Below are positions 37,770 through 47,212 of a stretch of 64,000 nucleotides of DNA, piece by piece. Each line of letters begins with the position of its first letter. The stretch's first letter is position 1. The notes beneath the pieces were generated by a model. That model did no database searches. It was not told the origin of the DNA and saw only the letters and a list, made by a program, of their open reading frames with translations. Both the position numbers and the translations under genes were made by a program. This stretch comes from Mesorhizobium sp. J428 (lineage in GTDB: Bacteria > Pseudomonadota > Alphaproteobacteria > Rhizobiales > Rhizobiaceae): positions 62,001 through 126,000 of the forward strand of contig NZ_JAJOMX010000005.1 in assembly GCF_024699925.1 (NCBI RefSeq), read 5' to 3'.

Positions 37770-38735
37770 TTGGCGGGCGTATTCTTCTCATATTCTCACG
37801 CTGATGAGGCGCTGAGGGATCAACTCGAAAAGCAGCTGTCGATGCTGAAGCGCCAAGGGGTGATCGATACCTGGCACGATCGCAGGATTGGAGCCGGCCA
37901 GGAAATCGCCCAAGCGATCGACGAGCAGATCAATCGCGACGACATCATCCTGTTGCTCGTCAGCGCCGATTTCCTAGCTTCCGATTACTGCTACGACATC
38001 GAGGTGAAGCGGGCGATGGAACGACATGAGACCGGAGAGGCGATCGTCATTCCGGTTATCCTGCGGGCTTGCGACTGGCATCATGCGCCATTCGGCAAGC
38101 TCAACGCCGTGCCGCGCGACGGCAGGCCGATTACCCAGTGGGCGGATATCGACGAAGCATTCCTGAAGGTCGCGAAAGCCGTTCGGGAGGCTGCAGCTCG
38201 ACTGAACAAGGCTATGCTTTCACAAGCAACTGCCATGGGTGCACCGAATACCTTCCAACCAGCGCCACGTGCAGCCGAAGGACCGCGTTCCAGCAACCTA
38301 CGTCTGGCCAAGTCCTTCACGCAGCGGGATAAGGACCGATTTCTGGCAGAAGCGTTCGAATTCATGGCGCGCTTCTTCGAGAACTCGCTGGCCGAACTCG
38401 CAGACCGCAATCCGGGTATCGAAGGAGCGTTTCGACGGGTCGACGCAAACCGCTTCTTTGTGACCGTCTATCGTGATGGAAAGGACATTGCCAAGGCGAC
38501 CATCTACATGGGCGGTGACAGCTTCGGAGGCGGCATCAATTACGTCCAAGGCCACACGACGGCCAGTAATACAATCAACGAGTCGCTCAGTATCGCAGCC
38601 GACGATCAGACCATCTACCTGACGGCAATGGGCATGATGCACTATGGCGTCCAGAAGGAGAGGAAGATTTCCCACGAAGGTGCTGCAAAACTCTATTGGG
38701 AGAACCTGATCCGTCCGCTGCAGGAAGGGTTGTAG
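37770..38735 (+). CDS. TIR-domain protein with an unknown C-terminal domain
   Basis: 321 residues from TTG 37770, chosen because GAGGG lies 5 bp upstream and the TIR domain starts at once (VFFSYSHADEALRDQLE). Residues 1-130 are a bacterial TIR domain; the catalytic-type Glu is in SDYCYDIEVKRAME. About residues 180-320 form an unnamed domain (RDKDRFLAEAFEFMARFFENSL, YRDGKDIAKATIYMGGDSFGGG, DQTIYLTAMGM). TIR proteins of bacteria are often NAD-cleaving or cyclic-nucleotide-making effectors of phage defence. First gene of a tight four-gene run. Confidence 0.82.
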   Translation: MAGVFFSYSHADEALRDQLEKQLSMLKRQGVIDTWHDRRIGAGQEIAQAIDEQINRDDIILLLVSADFLASDYCYDIEVKRAMERHETGEAIVIPVILRACDWHHAPFGKLNAVPRDGRPITQWADIDEAFLKVAKAVREAAARLNKAMLSQATAMGAPNTFQPAPRAAEGPRSSNLRLAKSFTQRDKDRFLAEAFEFMARFFENSLAELADRNPGIEGAFRRVDANRFFVTVYRDGKDIAKATIYMGGDSFGGGINYVQGHTTASNTINESLSIAADDQTIYLTAMGMMHYGVQKERKISHEGAAKLYWENLIRPLQEGL

Positions 38736-38738
38736 TCG

Positions 38739-39214
38739 ATGCTTGCGCCTGAAGAATTTACGGTCGGAACGTTTGCCTCGGCTCCCGCCGGAAGTCTTAT
38801 TCTGCCTCGCAACAAGCATGAGGCGACAGCCATTGTCGGGCTACTTGACGATGCACCCACAGCTGTCCTTCTCGGCAATCGGTTCCCATTCCACTATTTT
38901 CCAACTGCCGGTTCAGAAACCTGGTCCGGCATGATCATTCCAAAAGTGCGTGTCGAAGTCGATGAATCTACGGCCTTCGATCCAGCGTATGGTGGTTCTC
39001 CTCTTGGAGTACCGTGGTGAGAGCAGCTGCCGAGTTGAGTATATACGGGACAACTGAGAGATCTTTTGGACGGCATGTTGCCGTGTCACTGGTTTCAAAC
39101 CTGCCAGCTACCCCTGACGGCAGTGTCGGGTTTTCGAGATGGCAGGTTGTTCTGGGGGCAGGCACCGAGAAACGGATACTCTTCAAGGTCGATGTGCCGA
39201 CCGCAGATCGATGA
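38739..39214 (+). pseudogene. Unknown protein of the TIR operon, probably frameshifted
   Basis: Starts 3 bp after the TIR gene with a GGAAGGG ribosome site. The first 93 residues (MLAPEEFTVGTFASAPAGSL ... GGSPLGV) stop at 39020. The next frame continues with TVVRAAAELSIYGT through FKVDVPTADR to 39214. One missing base near 39009 joins them into a protein of about 158 residues with mainly beta-strand character. Family not recognised. Alternatively two small overlapping genes. Confidence 0.55.
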
Positions 39215-39247
39215 ATCGCAAATAGCTTCTTGATAGAATTCTTGCGG

Positions 39248-39379
39248 ATGAGTTTTTGGCGCTTCGAGATTGTTCTCACCGATCCTGGGGTCGCGATTCC
39301 TTATGCTGGGATAACGCCAGCTGATGTAACGCTATCGCTCCTGTCTTCTGCTATCATTCTTCCACAGGATTCGAAGTGA
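39248..39379 (+). CDS. Possible 43-residue protein in the TIR operon
   Basis: Short frame starting ATG 39248 (MSFWRFEIVLTDPG) and ending in a TGATG overlap with the DUF3644 gene, which suggests translational coupling. No strong ribosome site and no family. May be a leader or a small partner protein; could be chance. Confidence 0.3.
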   Translation: MSFWRFEIVLTDPGVAIPYAGITPADVTLSLLSSAIILPQDSK

Positions 39380-40464
39380 TGCCCCTCGGACGCGATGCAC
39401 GCACGCTTAAGTCAAAAGCGATCTGCTCCCTCCGGATCGCAATGACCTCGTTCAACTCCTATGACGAGGATGGGCGTGTCACGTCGGTGCTGCTCCACCT
39501 GCAGCATGCCGTCGAAATGCTCCTGAAGGCCGTTCTTTGTCAGCGGAAAGCCAAAGTCTTCGACAAGGAGACAGGGAAGTCGATGGGCTTCGAGAAATGT
39601 CTCCGCCTCTGCCAAGCCAACCACGGTCTCACGGAGTCGGAAGCCGGCATTTTCCGCGCCGTCGATGCTCTTCGGGACGCCGCCCAGCACTGGTTCATCT
39701 TTGTGTCGGAGGACCCGCTATATATGCACACCCGTGCGATGATAACGGCATTCGATGCCTACCTGCAGCTCCATCTCGAGACTGACCTCAACTCTCACAT
39801 TCCCCCGCGCGTACTCCCTGTATCGACGATGCCGCCCGGCGATTTTGATTTCCTGGTGGACCGGGAATACAACCTGATCACCGACCTTCTTGCGCCGGGA
39901 AAGCGGCAGCGTGACGAAGCCCGCGCCCGCATCCGCTCTCTCCTAGCCATGGAGGCTGTAGTTCACGAAGGCGTCGAGATATCGGAGAAGGATATCAACC
40001 GCATCGAGAAGGCTGTGAAGGAGGGCAGGTCGTTCGCTGAGGTGTTCCCACGCCTGAACACGGTTAGCACCGAGACCGGTGGCGAAGGCCCGACGATCAC
40101 GGTGCACTTCACCAAGAAGCAAGGTGCACCGGTCCAGTTCATCGCGGGTGATGATCCCGCGGGAGCGGCTGCTGTGCGCGAAGTCGATCTCAACAAGAAG
40201 TTCTATTTACGTGCCAGCGACTTGGCCAAGAAGCTAGCGCTGACGGAGCCGCGCTCACTTGCCCTTCGGCGGCACCTCGAGATCGACAAGGACGGGGGTT
40301 GCTGTCATGTTTTCGAGTACGGCAACCTGAAGATCCCGTGCTTCTCCGATAACGCCAGGAACAAGATGAAGCATGCGATCGACGACGGCGTCGACATGAA
40401 CGACGTGTGGCTGAAGCATCGCCCTGGGAATAAGAAGAAGGCGGCCGCTGCCAAGCCCAGGTAA
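39379..40464 (+). CDS. DUF3644-type protein with HEPN-like N-terminal region
   Basis: About 361 residues from ATG 39379. The N-terminal helical region (SVLLHLQHAVEMLLKAVL ... AVDALRDAAQHWFIF) looks like DUF3644 and contains R-x4-H (RDAAQH), the form of motif found in HEPN ribonucleases. A C-terminal segment (ASDLAKKLALTEPRSLALRRHLEID) could be a helix-turn-helix; the tail is Lys-rich. Family name by pattern memory; RNase activity is inference. Last gene of the TIR run. Confidence 0.6.
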   Translation: MPLGRDARTLKSKAICSLRIAMTSFNSYDEDGRVTSVLLHLQHAVEMLLKAVLCQRKAKVFDKETGKSMGFEKCLRLCQANHGLTESEAGIFRAVDALRDAAQHWFIFVSEDPLYMHTRAMITAFDAYLQLHLETDLNSHIPPRVLPVSTMPPGDFDFLVDREYNLITDLLAPGKRQRDEARARIRSLLAMEAVVHEGVEISEKDINRIEKAVKEGRSFAEVFPRLNTVSTETGGEGPTITVHFTKKQGAPVQFIAGDDPAGAAAVREVDLNKKFYLRASDLAKKLALTEPRSLALRRHLEIDKDGGCCHVFEYGNLKIPCFSDNARNKMKHAIDDGVDMNDVWLKHRPGNKKKAAAAKPR

Positions 40465-40705
40465 GCGGTCTGCTCTTCTTGGTCGAGCCAGCGCGCGCAG
40501 GTCATAGTTCAGCTGAATGACTAGTTTCCAGGGCAGTAGCGATCCTTTGGAGCCTCCCGGAATAGTTGCCGAGAGCACCTCGGGGTCGTGCTAACGTCAA
40601 GCCGACCACGGCTATGCTCTGGTCGTCCAGCTCACTGTCCTCGTTGCTGACCATGCTGCTTTGCGTTTCCGTAATGGCTGATTTAGACAAAGCCCTTCGC
40701 GCCTT

Positions 40706-40957
40706 TCAGCCTTGATCGGATCGACGCGCCAAGCGCACGCCAACGCCGCCACCGTTCTCGGGGATAAACTCAATTCCCGCAGCTTCCAACGAGCGAACTA
40801 GCGATTGCATTGTCGTCTGGCGGGGTGAGGTCTGTCCGCTTTCGATTCGTGCCAAAGTTCGAATCGTGACGCCGGACGCAGCTGCCAAGTCGTCCCGGTT
40901 CCAATTGATAAGCGCACGGGCTGCTCGCAGCTGTTCCGGCTTAATGTCTCTTTTCAT
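40706..40957 (-). CDS. XRE-family helix-turn-helix regulator
   Basis: 83 residues from ATG 40957 (a longer start at 40993 is possible). HTH_3: QLRAARALINWNRDDLAAASGVTIRTLARIESGQ, then QSLVRSLEAAGIEFI. Small Cro/CI-type DNA-binding protein of the type often controlling nearby mobile or defence genes. It is convergent with the DUF3644 gene and divergent from the next. Confidence 0.88.
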   Translation of the reverse strand: MKRDIKPEQLRAARALINWNRDDLAAASGVTIRTLARIESGQTSPRQTTMQSLVRSLEAAGIEFIPENGGGVGVRLARRSDQG

Positions 40958-41080
40958 GACATTTCTTCTTGATAAAGTCACAAAAAGTGACATAAGGTCG
41001 GCACTACAGATTCGGCCGCACGGGATGCCTTCAACATCCTGCGCGGCCTAACCAATACCAAGCTGTCTGGAGCTCGGATC

Positions 41081-41632
41081 ATGGCTGATTCCGACAATAC
41101 CACGACTTTGCCTTCCGTCACGCTTGGACGGGAGACGTCCACGATCCGTTCCGCGGATTGTGCGCCGACCCGCACGGACCCGGCCCTGGCGTTGTCACAG
41201 GCTTGGACCGAGGCGCATGCCGCGATGGCGGAGCAATGTCTCAGGCAACAGCGGCTCGAGACCGAGCTGCTGGAGCGCAGACGATCCTCGGGAAGCCTCG
41301 ACGGAAAACCTGCCGGCAGGGCAGGGGGCCGCGACGGCACGAGGCGGGCCTATGCAGAGGCAAAGGCGGCCGAGGCGCTGGCTAGTAAGCGCGAACAAGA
41401 GCTGCTGGAGCGCCTTGTCCGGACGCCCGCAACCTCGCTCGCCGGGGTCGCCGCGAAGCTCTCCGTCATCGTGACCGAGGCGGAGGACAATACGGACCTG
41501 ACGGATTTTCCGGTGCCGCATATGCGATCCGCACTCGAGGATCTTCGACGTTTGATGAACCGGGCGACCGTCGATGCCTGTCCGGTTCCGGAAGGCGGCC
41601 GCGAAGACGTCGGCGGCCTTTGCCGCGCGTGA
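41081..41632 (+). CDS. Hypothetical protein, helical and charged
   Basis: 183 residues; a disordered N-terminus, a central Arg/Glu-rich helix (AMAEQCLRQQRLETELLERR) and a second helical stretch (AYAEAKAAEALASKREQELLERLV) that may be coiled coil. Family not recognised. Start ATG 41081 has AGCTCGGA upstream, a weak site. It lies 29 bp before the ehuB-like gene but does not look related to transport. Confidence 0.5.
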   Translation: MADSDNTTTLPSVTLGRETSTIRSADCAPTRTDPALALSQAWTEAHAAMAEQCLRQQRLETELLERRRSSGSLDGKPAGRAGGRDGTRRAYAEAKAAEALASKREQELLERLVRTPATSLAGVAAKLSVIVTEAEDNTDLTDFPVPHMRSALEDLRRLMNRATVDACPVPEGGREDVGGLCRA

Positions 41633-41661
41633 CATCAAGCAATTCAACGGGAGAGGTGAAA

Positions 41662-42532
41662 ATGGCTGCACAGGCCTTGAGGAAGATGGGGCTGTTCGGG
41701 ATGGCGGCGGCGCTGCTGCTGGCCTGTTACGGGAACGCGTCCGCCGAAACGACGAAGGAACGGATCCTGCGCGAAGGGCGGATGGTCATCGGCATCCACA
41801 ACCGCTCGCCCTGGGGATTTCGCGACGAGAAGACAGGCGAACCCACCGGATGGCATCCCGACATTCTCAAGGCCGCCTTCGCCGATCTGGGCGTCAAGGA
41901 CCTCGAATTCCAGGTGACCGAGTTTGGAGCCCTGATCCCGGGCCTGCTCGCCGGCCGCTTCGACGTCGTCGCATCGGGTCTGGCGATTACGCCCGAACGC
42001 TGCAAGCAGGTGGCCTTCGGTGCGCCGGACCTCCAAGCCCCGGACGCAGCGATCTGTACTTGCCGGCAATCCGAAGAAGATCCACGGTTACGCCGATATC
42101 GCCGCCCAGGAAGCGATCATCATGGGCGCAGGGCGCGGCAGCGTTGTCACCACCAACGCCAAGGCGGCCGGCGTGCCCGACAGCCGCATGCTGCTGTTTC
42201 CGGACATCGAATCGAATCTGTCCGCGCTGCGTGCCGGCCGCATAGACACCGCACTCATGGCGTCGCCGACCGTCATCGGCCTCCTGGCCGGCAAGGGTGC
42301 ACAGGGCCTGGAACGAGCCGAACCCTTCGATGTGGGCGAAGCCCACACGAACTTTGCGGCCATCGCCTTCCGGCAGGAGGATGTCGATCTGCGCGCCACA
42401 TACGATGAACAGCTGGCCAAGCTGAAGAAGACCGATACTTTCGCCGACATCATGAAGAGATACGGCTTCGGCGACGCAGAAGCCGTTCCACAAGGCGTCA
42501 CCACGGCCGACCTGTGCAGCAGAAAGCCTTAA
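41662..42532 (+). pseudogene. ehuB: EhuB-like periplasmic substrate-binding protein, frameshifted
   Basis: Solute-binding protein of a polar amino-acid/ectoine-type ABC importer. Start ATG 41662 follows GGAGAGG. Signal peptide about residues 1-28, then family 3 SBP sequence (VTEFGALIPGLLAGRFDVVASG, TPERCKQV) in one frame and the rest (LAGNPKKIHGYADIAAQ, EQLAKLKKTDTFADIMKRYG, ending TTADLC) in the next. One extra base at about 42050-42056 explains the break. The RCKQV, KKTD and C-terminal TT-x-x-LC features are those of EhuB (ectoine/hydroxyectoine) proteins. Confidence 0.82.
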
Positions 42533-42540
42533 GGATGCCG

Positions 42541-43200
42541 ATGAGCCTGTTCGACATCTGGCTAGGCATTCTGCAGGGGCTCGGCACGACCGCCGCCGTC
42601 ACTGCCTATGGTCTGGTCTTCGCCGTTCCATTTGCGCTGGTGTTCGGCGTCGCCCAATATCTCACGCGTGGCGTCGCCCGACTGCTGGTAACCGGCGTCA
42701 TCGAGTTCTGGCGCAGCTCTGCCGTCATCATCCTGCTATTCGTCTTCTACTATGCGCTGCCCGTCTTCGGCATCACCTTGTCGGCCCTGACGGTCAGCGC
42801 CATGGTTCTTGGCCTGAATGCCGGCGGCTATGCCAGCCAGGCGGTGCGCGCCGGCCTCCAGGCGCTCCCGTCGGGCCAGAAGGAGGCCGGCGTGGCCCTT
42901 GGCCTGTCGCGACCGGCAATTCTCCTCCTGATCGAACTGCCGCAGGCACTGGTCGCGATGAGCCCGACCTTCGTCAACACGCTGATCCAGTTGGTCAAGG
43001 CGACGGCGCTGGTGTCGCTCGTGACGCTGACCGACATGACCTTCCGCGCCAAGGAAATCGCGCAGGTCGAGTACAATCCTGTCGCGATCTACACGGCGCT
43101 GCTCCTCGCCTTCTTTGTCGTTTGTTACCCGATCGCGCTGGCCGGCCGCTGGCTGGAAGCGCGTATCGCCGCACCGGGGAGCCGCTCCCGTGGGATTTGA
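42541..43200 (+). CDS. ehuC: EhuC-like ABC transporter permease
   Basis: About 219 residues with five membrane segments and the HisM-type EAA loop (SGQKEAGVALGLSRPAILLLIELPQAL). ATG 42541 has AAGGA six bases before it; an ATG at 42535 is possible. Eight bases after ehuB. First permease subunit of the importer; pairs with the EhuD-like protein. Confidence 0.86.
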   Translation: MSLFDIWLGILQGLGTTAAVTAYGLVFAVPFALVFGVAQYLTRGVARLLVTGVIEFWRSSAVIILLFVFYYALPVFGITLSALTVSAMVLGLNAGGYASQAVRAGLQALPSGQKEAGVALGLSRPAILLLIELPQALVAMSPTFVNTLIQLVKATALVSLVTLTDMTFRAKEIAQVEYNPVAIYTALLLAFFVVCYPIALAGRWLEARIAAPGSRSRGI

Positions 43201-43849
43201 TCTGGCCTTCGCCCTGTCCAGCGTACCGACGATCCTCGGCGCGGTCGGCACGACACTTTGCGTGGCGTTCGTCAGCTGCGTCGGTGCCGCTGCAATCGGC
43301 TTTTTCTTCGAGATGGTGCGCCGCGCCGGTGGAATCGCCGGCCTCACCGTCGGCTTCGTGATCGACTTCATCCGGTCGACACCTGTGCTGGCCTGGCTCT
43401 ATTTTCTGTATTTCGTCCTCCCCTTCTACGGCATTCGCCTCGGCTCGATGACTGTCGGCGTCATGGGCCTCAGCCTCTATTACAGCGGCTATCTGGCTGA
43501 GGTCTTCAAGGCGGGAATCGATGCCATCCCGAAGGGCCAGTCGGAAGCGGCTCGTGCGCTGTCGCTGGGCCGGCGCGACACCGTTCTCTATGTGATCGCG
43601 CCCCAGATGCTTCGCAACATTGCGGCCCCACTGGGCAACTACTTCGTGTCGATCCTCAAGGCGACGCCGTATCTGGCGGTGCTGGCTGTTCCCGAAATGC
43701 TGGGACGCGCCTTCGATATCGCCTCGGAGACCTATCGCTACACCGAGCCGCTGGTCGTGGCCGGCCTCATCTTCCTGGCGCTCGCCCTGGTCATTTCCCA
43801 CGGCGTCAAACGTCTGGAGCGGCGGCTGCTTGCGGTCGGCACACGATAG
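43190..43849 (+). CDS. ehuD: EhuD-like ABC transporter permease
   Basis: About 219 residues from GTG 43190 (GGGGAG eight bases upstream), overlapping ehuC by 11 bp. Five membrane segments and an EAA loop (KGQSEAARALSLGRRDTVLYVIAPQML). Second permease subunit. Longer starts (43115) would run through ehuC coding sequence and lack a ribosome site. Confidence 0.86.
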   Translation: MGFDLAFALSSVPTILGAVGTTLCVAFVSCVGAAAIGFFFEMVRRAGGIAGLTVGFVIDFIRSTPVLAWLYFLYFVLPFYGIRLGSMTVGVMGLSLYYSGYLAEVFKAGIDAIPKGQSEAARALSLGRRDTVLYVIAPQMLRNIAAPLGNYFVSILKATPYLAVLAVPEMLGRAFDIASETYRYTEPLVVAGLIFLALALVISHGVKRLERRLLAVGTR

Positions 43850-43872
43850 ATCACGAAAAGTCAGGTCAAGCC

Positions 43873-44622
43873 ATGCTCGCACACTCGGAAATCATCGTCG
43901 GCATCGAGGGCCTCAACAAATGGTTTGGCGCGCTTCACGTGCTGAACAACATCGACCTCGATGTTGCAAGCGGTGCGCGCGTCGTCGTGTGCGGACCGTC
44001 GGGCTCGGGCAAATCGACCCTCATCCGCTGCATCAATGGGTTGGAAAGCTATCAGGAAGGCACGCTGCGTCTCGCAGGAACGACACTCGGCCTCAATGCC
44101 AGGGAGACAGCCACCGCGCGCCGCCAGACCGGCATGGTGTTCCAGAGCTTCAACCTGTTTCCACATCTGACGGTGCTGTCCAACTGCACGCTGGCGTTGC
44201 GCCGCGTGGCCGGCAAGGGTCGCGGAGAGGCGGAAGATATCGCCATGGCCCATCTGGAGAAGGTCAGGATACCAGAGAAGGCCATGTCTTATCCCGGCCA
44301 GCTCTCCGGTGGGCAGCAGCAGCGCGTGGCGATTGCCCGGGCACTGTGCCTCAATCCCCGAATCATGCTCTTCGACGAACCGACCTCGGCGCTCGATCCG
44401 GAGATGATTAAGGAGGTGCTCGACGTCATGGTCGCGCTGGCCCGTGACGGCATGACGATGGTCTGCGTCACCCATGAGATGGGCTTTGCCCGTGAAGTCG
44501 CCGACCAGGTCGTCTTCATGGACGGCGGATGCATCCTCGATCGCGCGCCCGCGCGCGACTTCTTCGGCTCGGCGGGACATCCCCGCTCGCGGCTTTTTCT
44601 GGAAACGATCCTGAAACACTGA
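43873..44622 (+). CDS. ehuA: EhuA-like amino-acid-type ABC transporter ATPase
   Basis: 249 residues with Walker A GPSGSGKST, Q-loop FQSFNLF, signature LSGGQQQR, Walker B IMLFDEPTSALD and the switch His in VTHEMGF. Energises the EhuBCD-like importer. 23 bp after ehuD, 10 bp before the DoeB-like gene: one operon. Confidence 0.92.
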   Translation: MLAHSEIIVGIEGLNKWFGALHVLNNIDLDVASGARVVVCGPSGSGKSTLIRCINGLESYQEGTLRLAGTTLGLNARETATARRQTGMVFQSFNLFPHLTVLSNCTLALRRVAGKGRGEAEDIAMAHLEKVRIPEKAMSYPGQLSGGQQQRVAIARALCLNPRIMLFDEPTSALDPEMIKEVLDVMVALARDGMTMVCVTHEMGFAREVADQVVFMDGGCILDRAPARDFFGSAGHPRSRLFLETILKH

Positions 44623-44632
44623 GAGAGCGTCA

Positions 44633-45646
44633 ATGACGGGTTACACGCAGGTTTGGACGCCGCTCGATCTCGAGGCGGACGGGAAGCAATGCGACTGGCT
44701 GCGCGTGCCCTATTCGACGGACCTGTCGGGCTATGGCGTGGTGCCGATCCCCGTCGTGTGCATTCGGAACGGCGCAGGTCCCACGGCTCTACTCATGGCT
44801 GGCAGCCATGGCGACGAATATGAAGGGCAGGTCGCGCTTGCCGCGCTGGCGCGTGAGATTGATCCGGCCGATGTGAAGGGGCGGATCATCATCCTGCCCG
44901 GGCTCAACGCTCCCGCCGTCGAGGCCGGCCGGCGCGTCTCGCCGCTGGACGCAGGCAACCTCAACAGGTCCTTTCCAGGCGATCCCGTTGGCGGGCCGAC
45001 GGCGATGATCGCGCACTACGTCACCACCGTGCTCCTTCCCATGGCGGATCTTGCCGTCGACCTCCACGCAGGCGGACGATCATGTGACTACCTGCCATGC
45101 GCGCTGATCAGAAGCGGGGGGACCGAAAAGGAGCAACGGGAGCTTGCCGACCTCGCGGTCGCGTTCGGCGCTCCGATCACCTCCATCAGCGACGGTTCTG
45201 GCGGCGGCGGCAGGACCACGTTCTCGGCAGTCGGGCAGGGGCTTGGGGTGCCGGTGCTGACCGCCGAACTTGGCGGCCGCGCTACCCTGTCGCGGGAGGG
45301 GTTGGCGATCGCCGAACAGGGACTGCGGCGCATCCTGAAGCGCGCTGGCATCCTGCCGCGCATCGAGACCGACACCGCTACGCCGACCCGTTTCATGCGA
45401 GTTCGGGACAGGGGGGCCTTCGTCTACGCGATGCACAAGGGGCTGTTTGAACCAGCGGTCGATCTTGGCGCAGTGGTCCAGTCCGGTCAGCCGGCCGGGC
45501 TCATTCATTGCATCGATCGGCCGTGGCGAAAGCCGGAAAAGGTCGTGTTTACGGAGGACGGGATGGTTGCCTGCCGCCGCGCGCCCATGCTCGCCGCGGC
45601 GGGCGATTGCCTCTACAAGCTCCTGGTCGATGTCGAGGCTGGCTGA
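44633..45646 (+). CDS. doeB: DoeB-like deacetylase (succinylglutamate desuccinylase/aspartoacylase family)
   Basis: 337-residue zinc-dependent M14-like amidohydrolase. Zinc ligands: GSHGDEYEG (His and Glu) and DLHAGG (His). In ectoine catabolism DoeB removes acetate from N-acetyl-2,4-diaminobutyrate. Linkage to an Ehu-like transporter supports that type of substrate, but the ectoine hydrolase (DoeA) and the later steps are absent, so the true substrate may be another N-acyl amino acid. Convergent with the GNAT gene, overlapping by 34 bp. Confidence 0.75.
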   Translation: MTGYTQVWTPLDLEADGKQCDWLRVPYSTDLSGYGVVPIPVVCIRNGAGPTALLMAGSHGDEYEGQVALAALAREIDPADVKGRIIILPGLNAPAVEAGRRVSPLDAGNLNRSFPGDPVGGPTAMIAHYVTTVLLPMADLAVDLHAGGRSCDYLPCALIRSGGTEKEQRELADLAVAFGAPITSISDGSGGGGRTTFSAVGQGLGVPVLTAELGGRATLSREGLAIAEQGLRRILKRAGILPRIETDTATPTRFMRVRDRGAFVYAMHKGLFEPAVDLGAVVQSGQPAGLIHCIDRPWRKPEKVVFTEDGMVACRRAPMLAAAGDCLYKLLVDVEAG

Positions 45647-46137
45647 TCAGCGCAAAGACGTTGGATCGGAGCGATCATGATTTTTTGGCGCCCGATCCGC
45701 CCGTCGACGATCCGCCCCGTGGGCACCAGCCCGCAGGAAAGGTTCAAGTTGAAGGCCGCGAGATTGGCGACGTTCACGCTCGACATGACATGGGTGACGG
45801 CCGGCCGCTCTCGTGCGATCCATTGAGCTGCAAGACGGATGGCGGCCTTGCCGTAGCCGCGCCCCTGGAGGCGCGCGTCGATCCGCAGATTGTTCAGCGT
45901 CATGCAACCTCTTTCTGCCCAGGCGGGCAGGGCTGCGTCTTCCCGTGCAACGATGAAACCGACAACGCGATCATCATCGAAAAGCGCAAATGGCGTTTGG
46001 CGTGGCGGCGAGGCGCGCAACTGATCGAAAATGCCAGCGATTGATCCCCCGGAATAGGGCTCAGTGTCGGGATCGACAGCTATGCCGGCGACCATTTCCT
46101 CATCATTGAGACCGATCTCACGCAACACAGCCGTCAT
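45613..46137 (-). CDS. GNAT-family N-acetyltransferase
   Basis: 174 residues. Acetyl-CoA-binding motif LQGRGYGKAAIRLAAQ near residue 92, followed by SVNVANLAAFNLNLSCGLVPTG, the usual beta-bulge and motif B. Substrate unknown; acts on a small molecule or protein amine. Tail-to-tail overlap with the DoeB-like deacetylase, so the pair could act on opposite sides of one acetylation (inference). Confidence 0.82.
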   Translation of the reverse strand: MTAVLREIGLNDEEMVAGIAVDPDTEPYSGGSIAGIFDQLRASPPRQTPFALFDDDRVVGFIVAREDAALPAWAERGCMTLNNLRIDARLQGRGYGKAAIRLAAQWIARERPAVTHVMSSVNVANLAAFNLNLSCGLVPTGRIVDGRIGRQKIMIAPIQRLCADQPASTSTRSL

Positions 46138-46542
46138 TCCGGCACGCTCCCATCCGACAATCCTGCGGTCAGGCTGTCACACCCGCGTCTGGCTTGGTGT
46201 GGCGGAATCCCGGCATGGACACGAGGCTGGCGAGTCGCGCATCGACCTTCGGAACGGCACAGAGGCTGGTGACAGTGTGGTCATCAGCCAGGCAATCTGG
46301 GACGCCAGTAGGCAGGACAGCGGTGTTCCTGGCAGCTCGATCACGGCCGCAAACAGCTGACTATCGATTCCGCGCAAAGAATTCGGACGAACACCAGGAA
46401 GAAGGCCGGGGCGCTGGAATGGGTCAGGCCATCTGACTCATGCACGGATCAACCTGCAGCGTTGCCGTCTGCTAGCTAGCTGACGACCGCGCCGACCGTG
46501 GCGGTGACAAGCTGGTCAGCCGTGGTCCGGCGACCGGGACGG
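46138..46542. other. Intergenic stretch, no gene seen
   Basis: About 400 bp between the GNAT gene and luxI. Short frames on both strands lack family features. Confidence 0.45.
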
Positions 46543-47165
46543 TCAACCGGTGATCGAAGTTTCAGCCAGAACTGGCTCGTGGATCCCATAAGCGCGGCGT
46601 GTGCTGGCAATCGCTTCCGGTGTGACTTCGATCAAAAGGGCAATGATGTCGCCATCGTCGTGCTGAAGCACATCACCGAGTTCAACGATCGTCCAGCCAA
46701 GGGCACGCAGTCGACTGGGCCAAAAGGATTCACACACGACACTGATCTGGCGGATACCGAGCGCGCGAGCGACCTCACAGCACCACAAAGGACGACGCCC
46801 GCGACCGGAGACGACCTGCCACGGCTGCGCAGCGCTGGACTGATGAAGAAGCGCGTCCACTCGTAGATGTCCGCAGCCCGAGGCGGTCCGCCGGGAGCGA
46901 GCTGCGGAAAGACATTGCCCAGCAAATGAGGCTGCAGCGTGGGGACGAGTCGTGACCCGCCCACGAGCTTGTCCGCGCTGTCGAGCGCCATCAGGTACAC
47001 GGCATGCTCCGTATCGAACGCATCCATCTCGATGTTGATGGGACGCGCCACCGCACGCCATTGTCGCCGTTTGACGTAGATATCGTAGCGGATGCGAAAA
47101 TATCGCTCCAGCAGGTTCCTGTGCTGCTTCCTGTTGGCCCAAGTGACCACCTGCATCCGAACCAT
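46543..47165 (-). pseudogene. luxI: LuxI-family acyl-homoserine-lactone synthase, frameshifted
   Basis: Start ATG 47165 with AGGAGG four bases upstream. First segment: RIRYDIYVKRRQW, INIEMDAFDTEHAVYL, GGSRL and EWTRFFISPALRSRGRSSP, covering the invariant Arg, Trp, Glu, Asp and Arg residues. After about 46775 the family sequence continues in the next frame: EVARALGIRQISVVCESFWPSRL and LGWTIVELG. A one-base indel joins them into a synthase of about 207 residues. Resembles the BjaI/RpaI-like group by eye; the acyl group cannot be told. Confidence 0.85.
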
Positions 47166-47212
47166 GACGCCTCCTGGCGCCGATGGTAGTTTACAGCTCC
47201 TACGACTCCATA

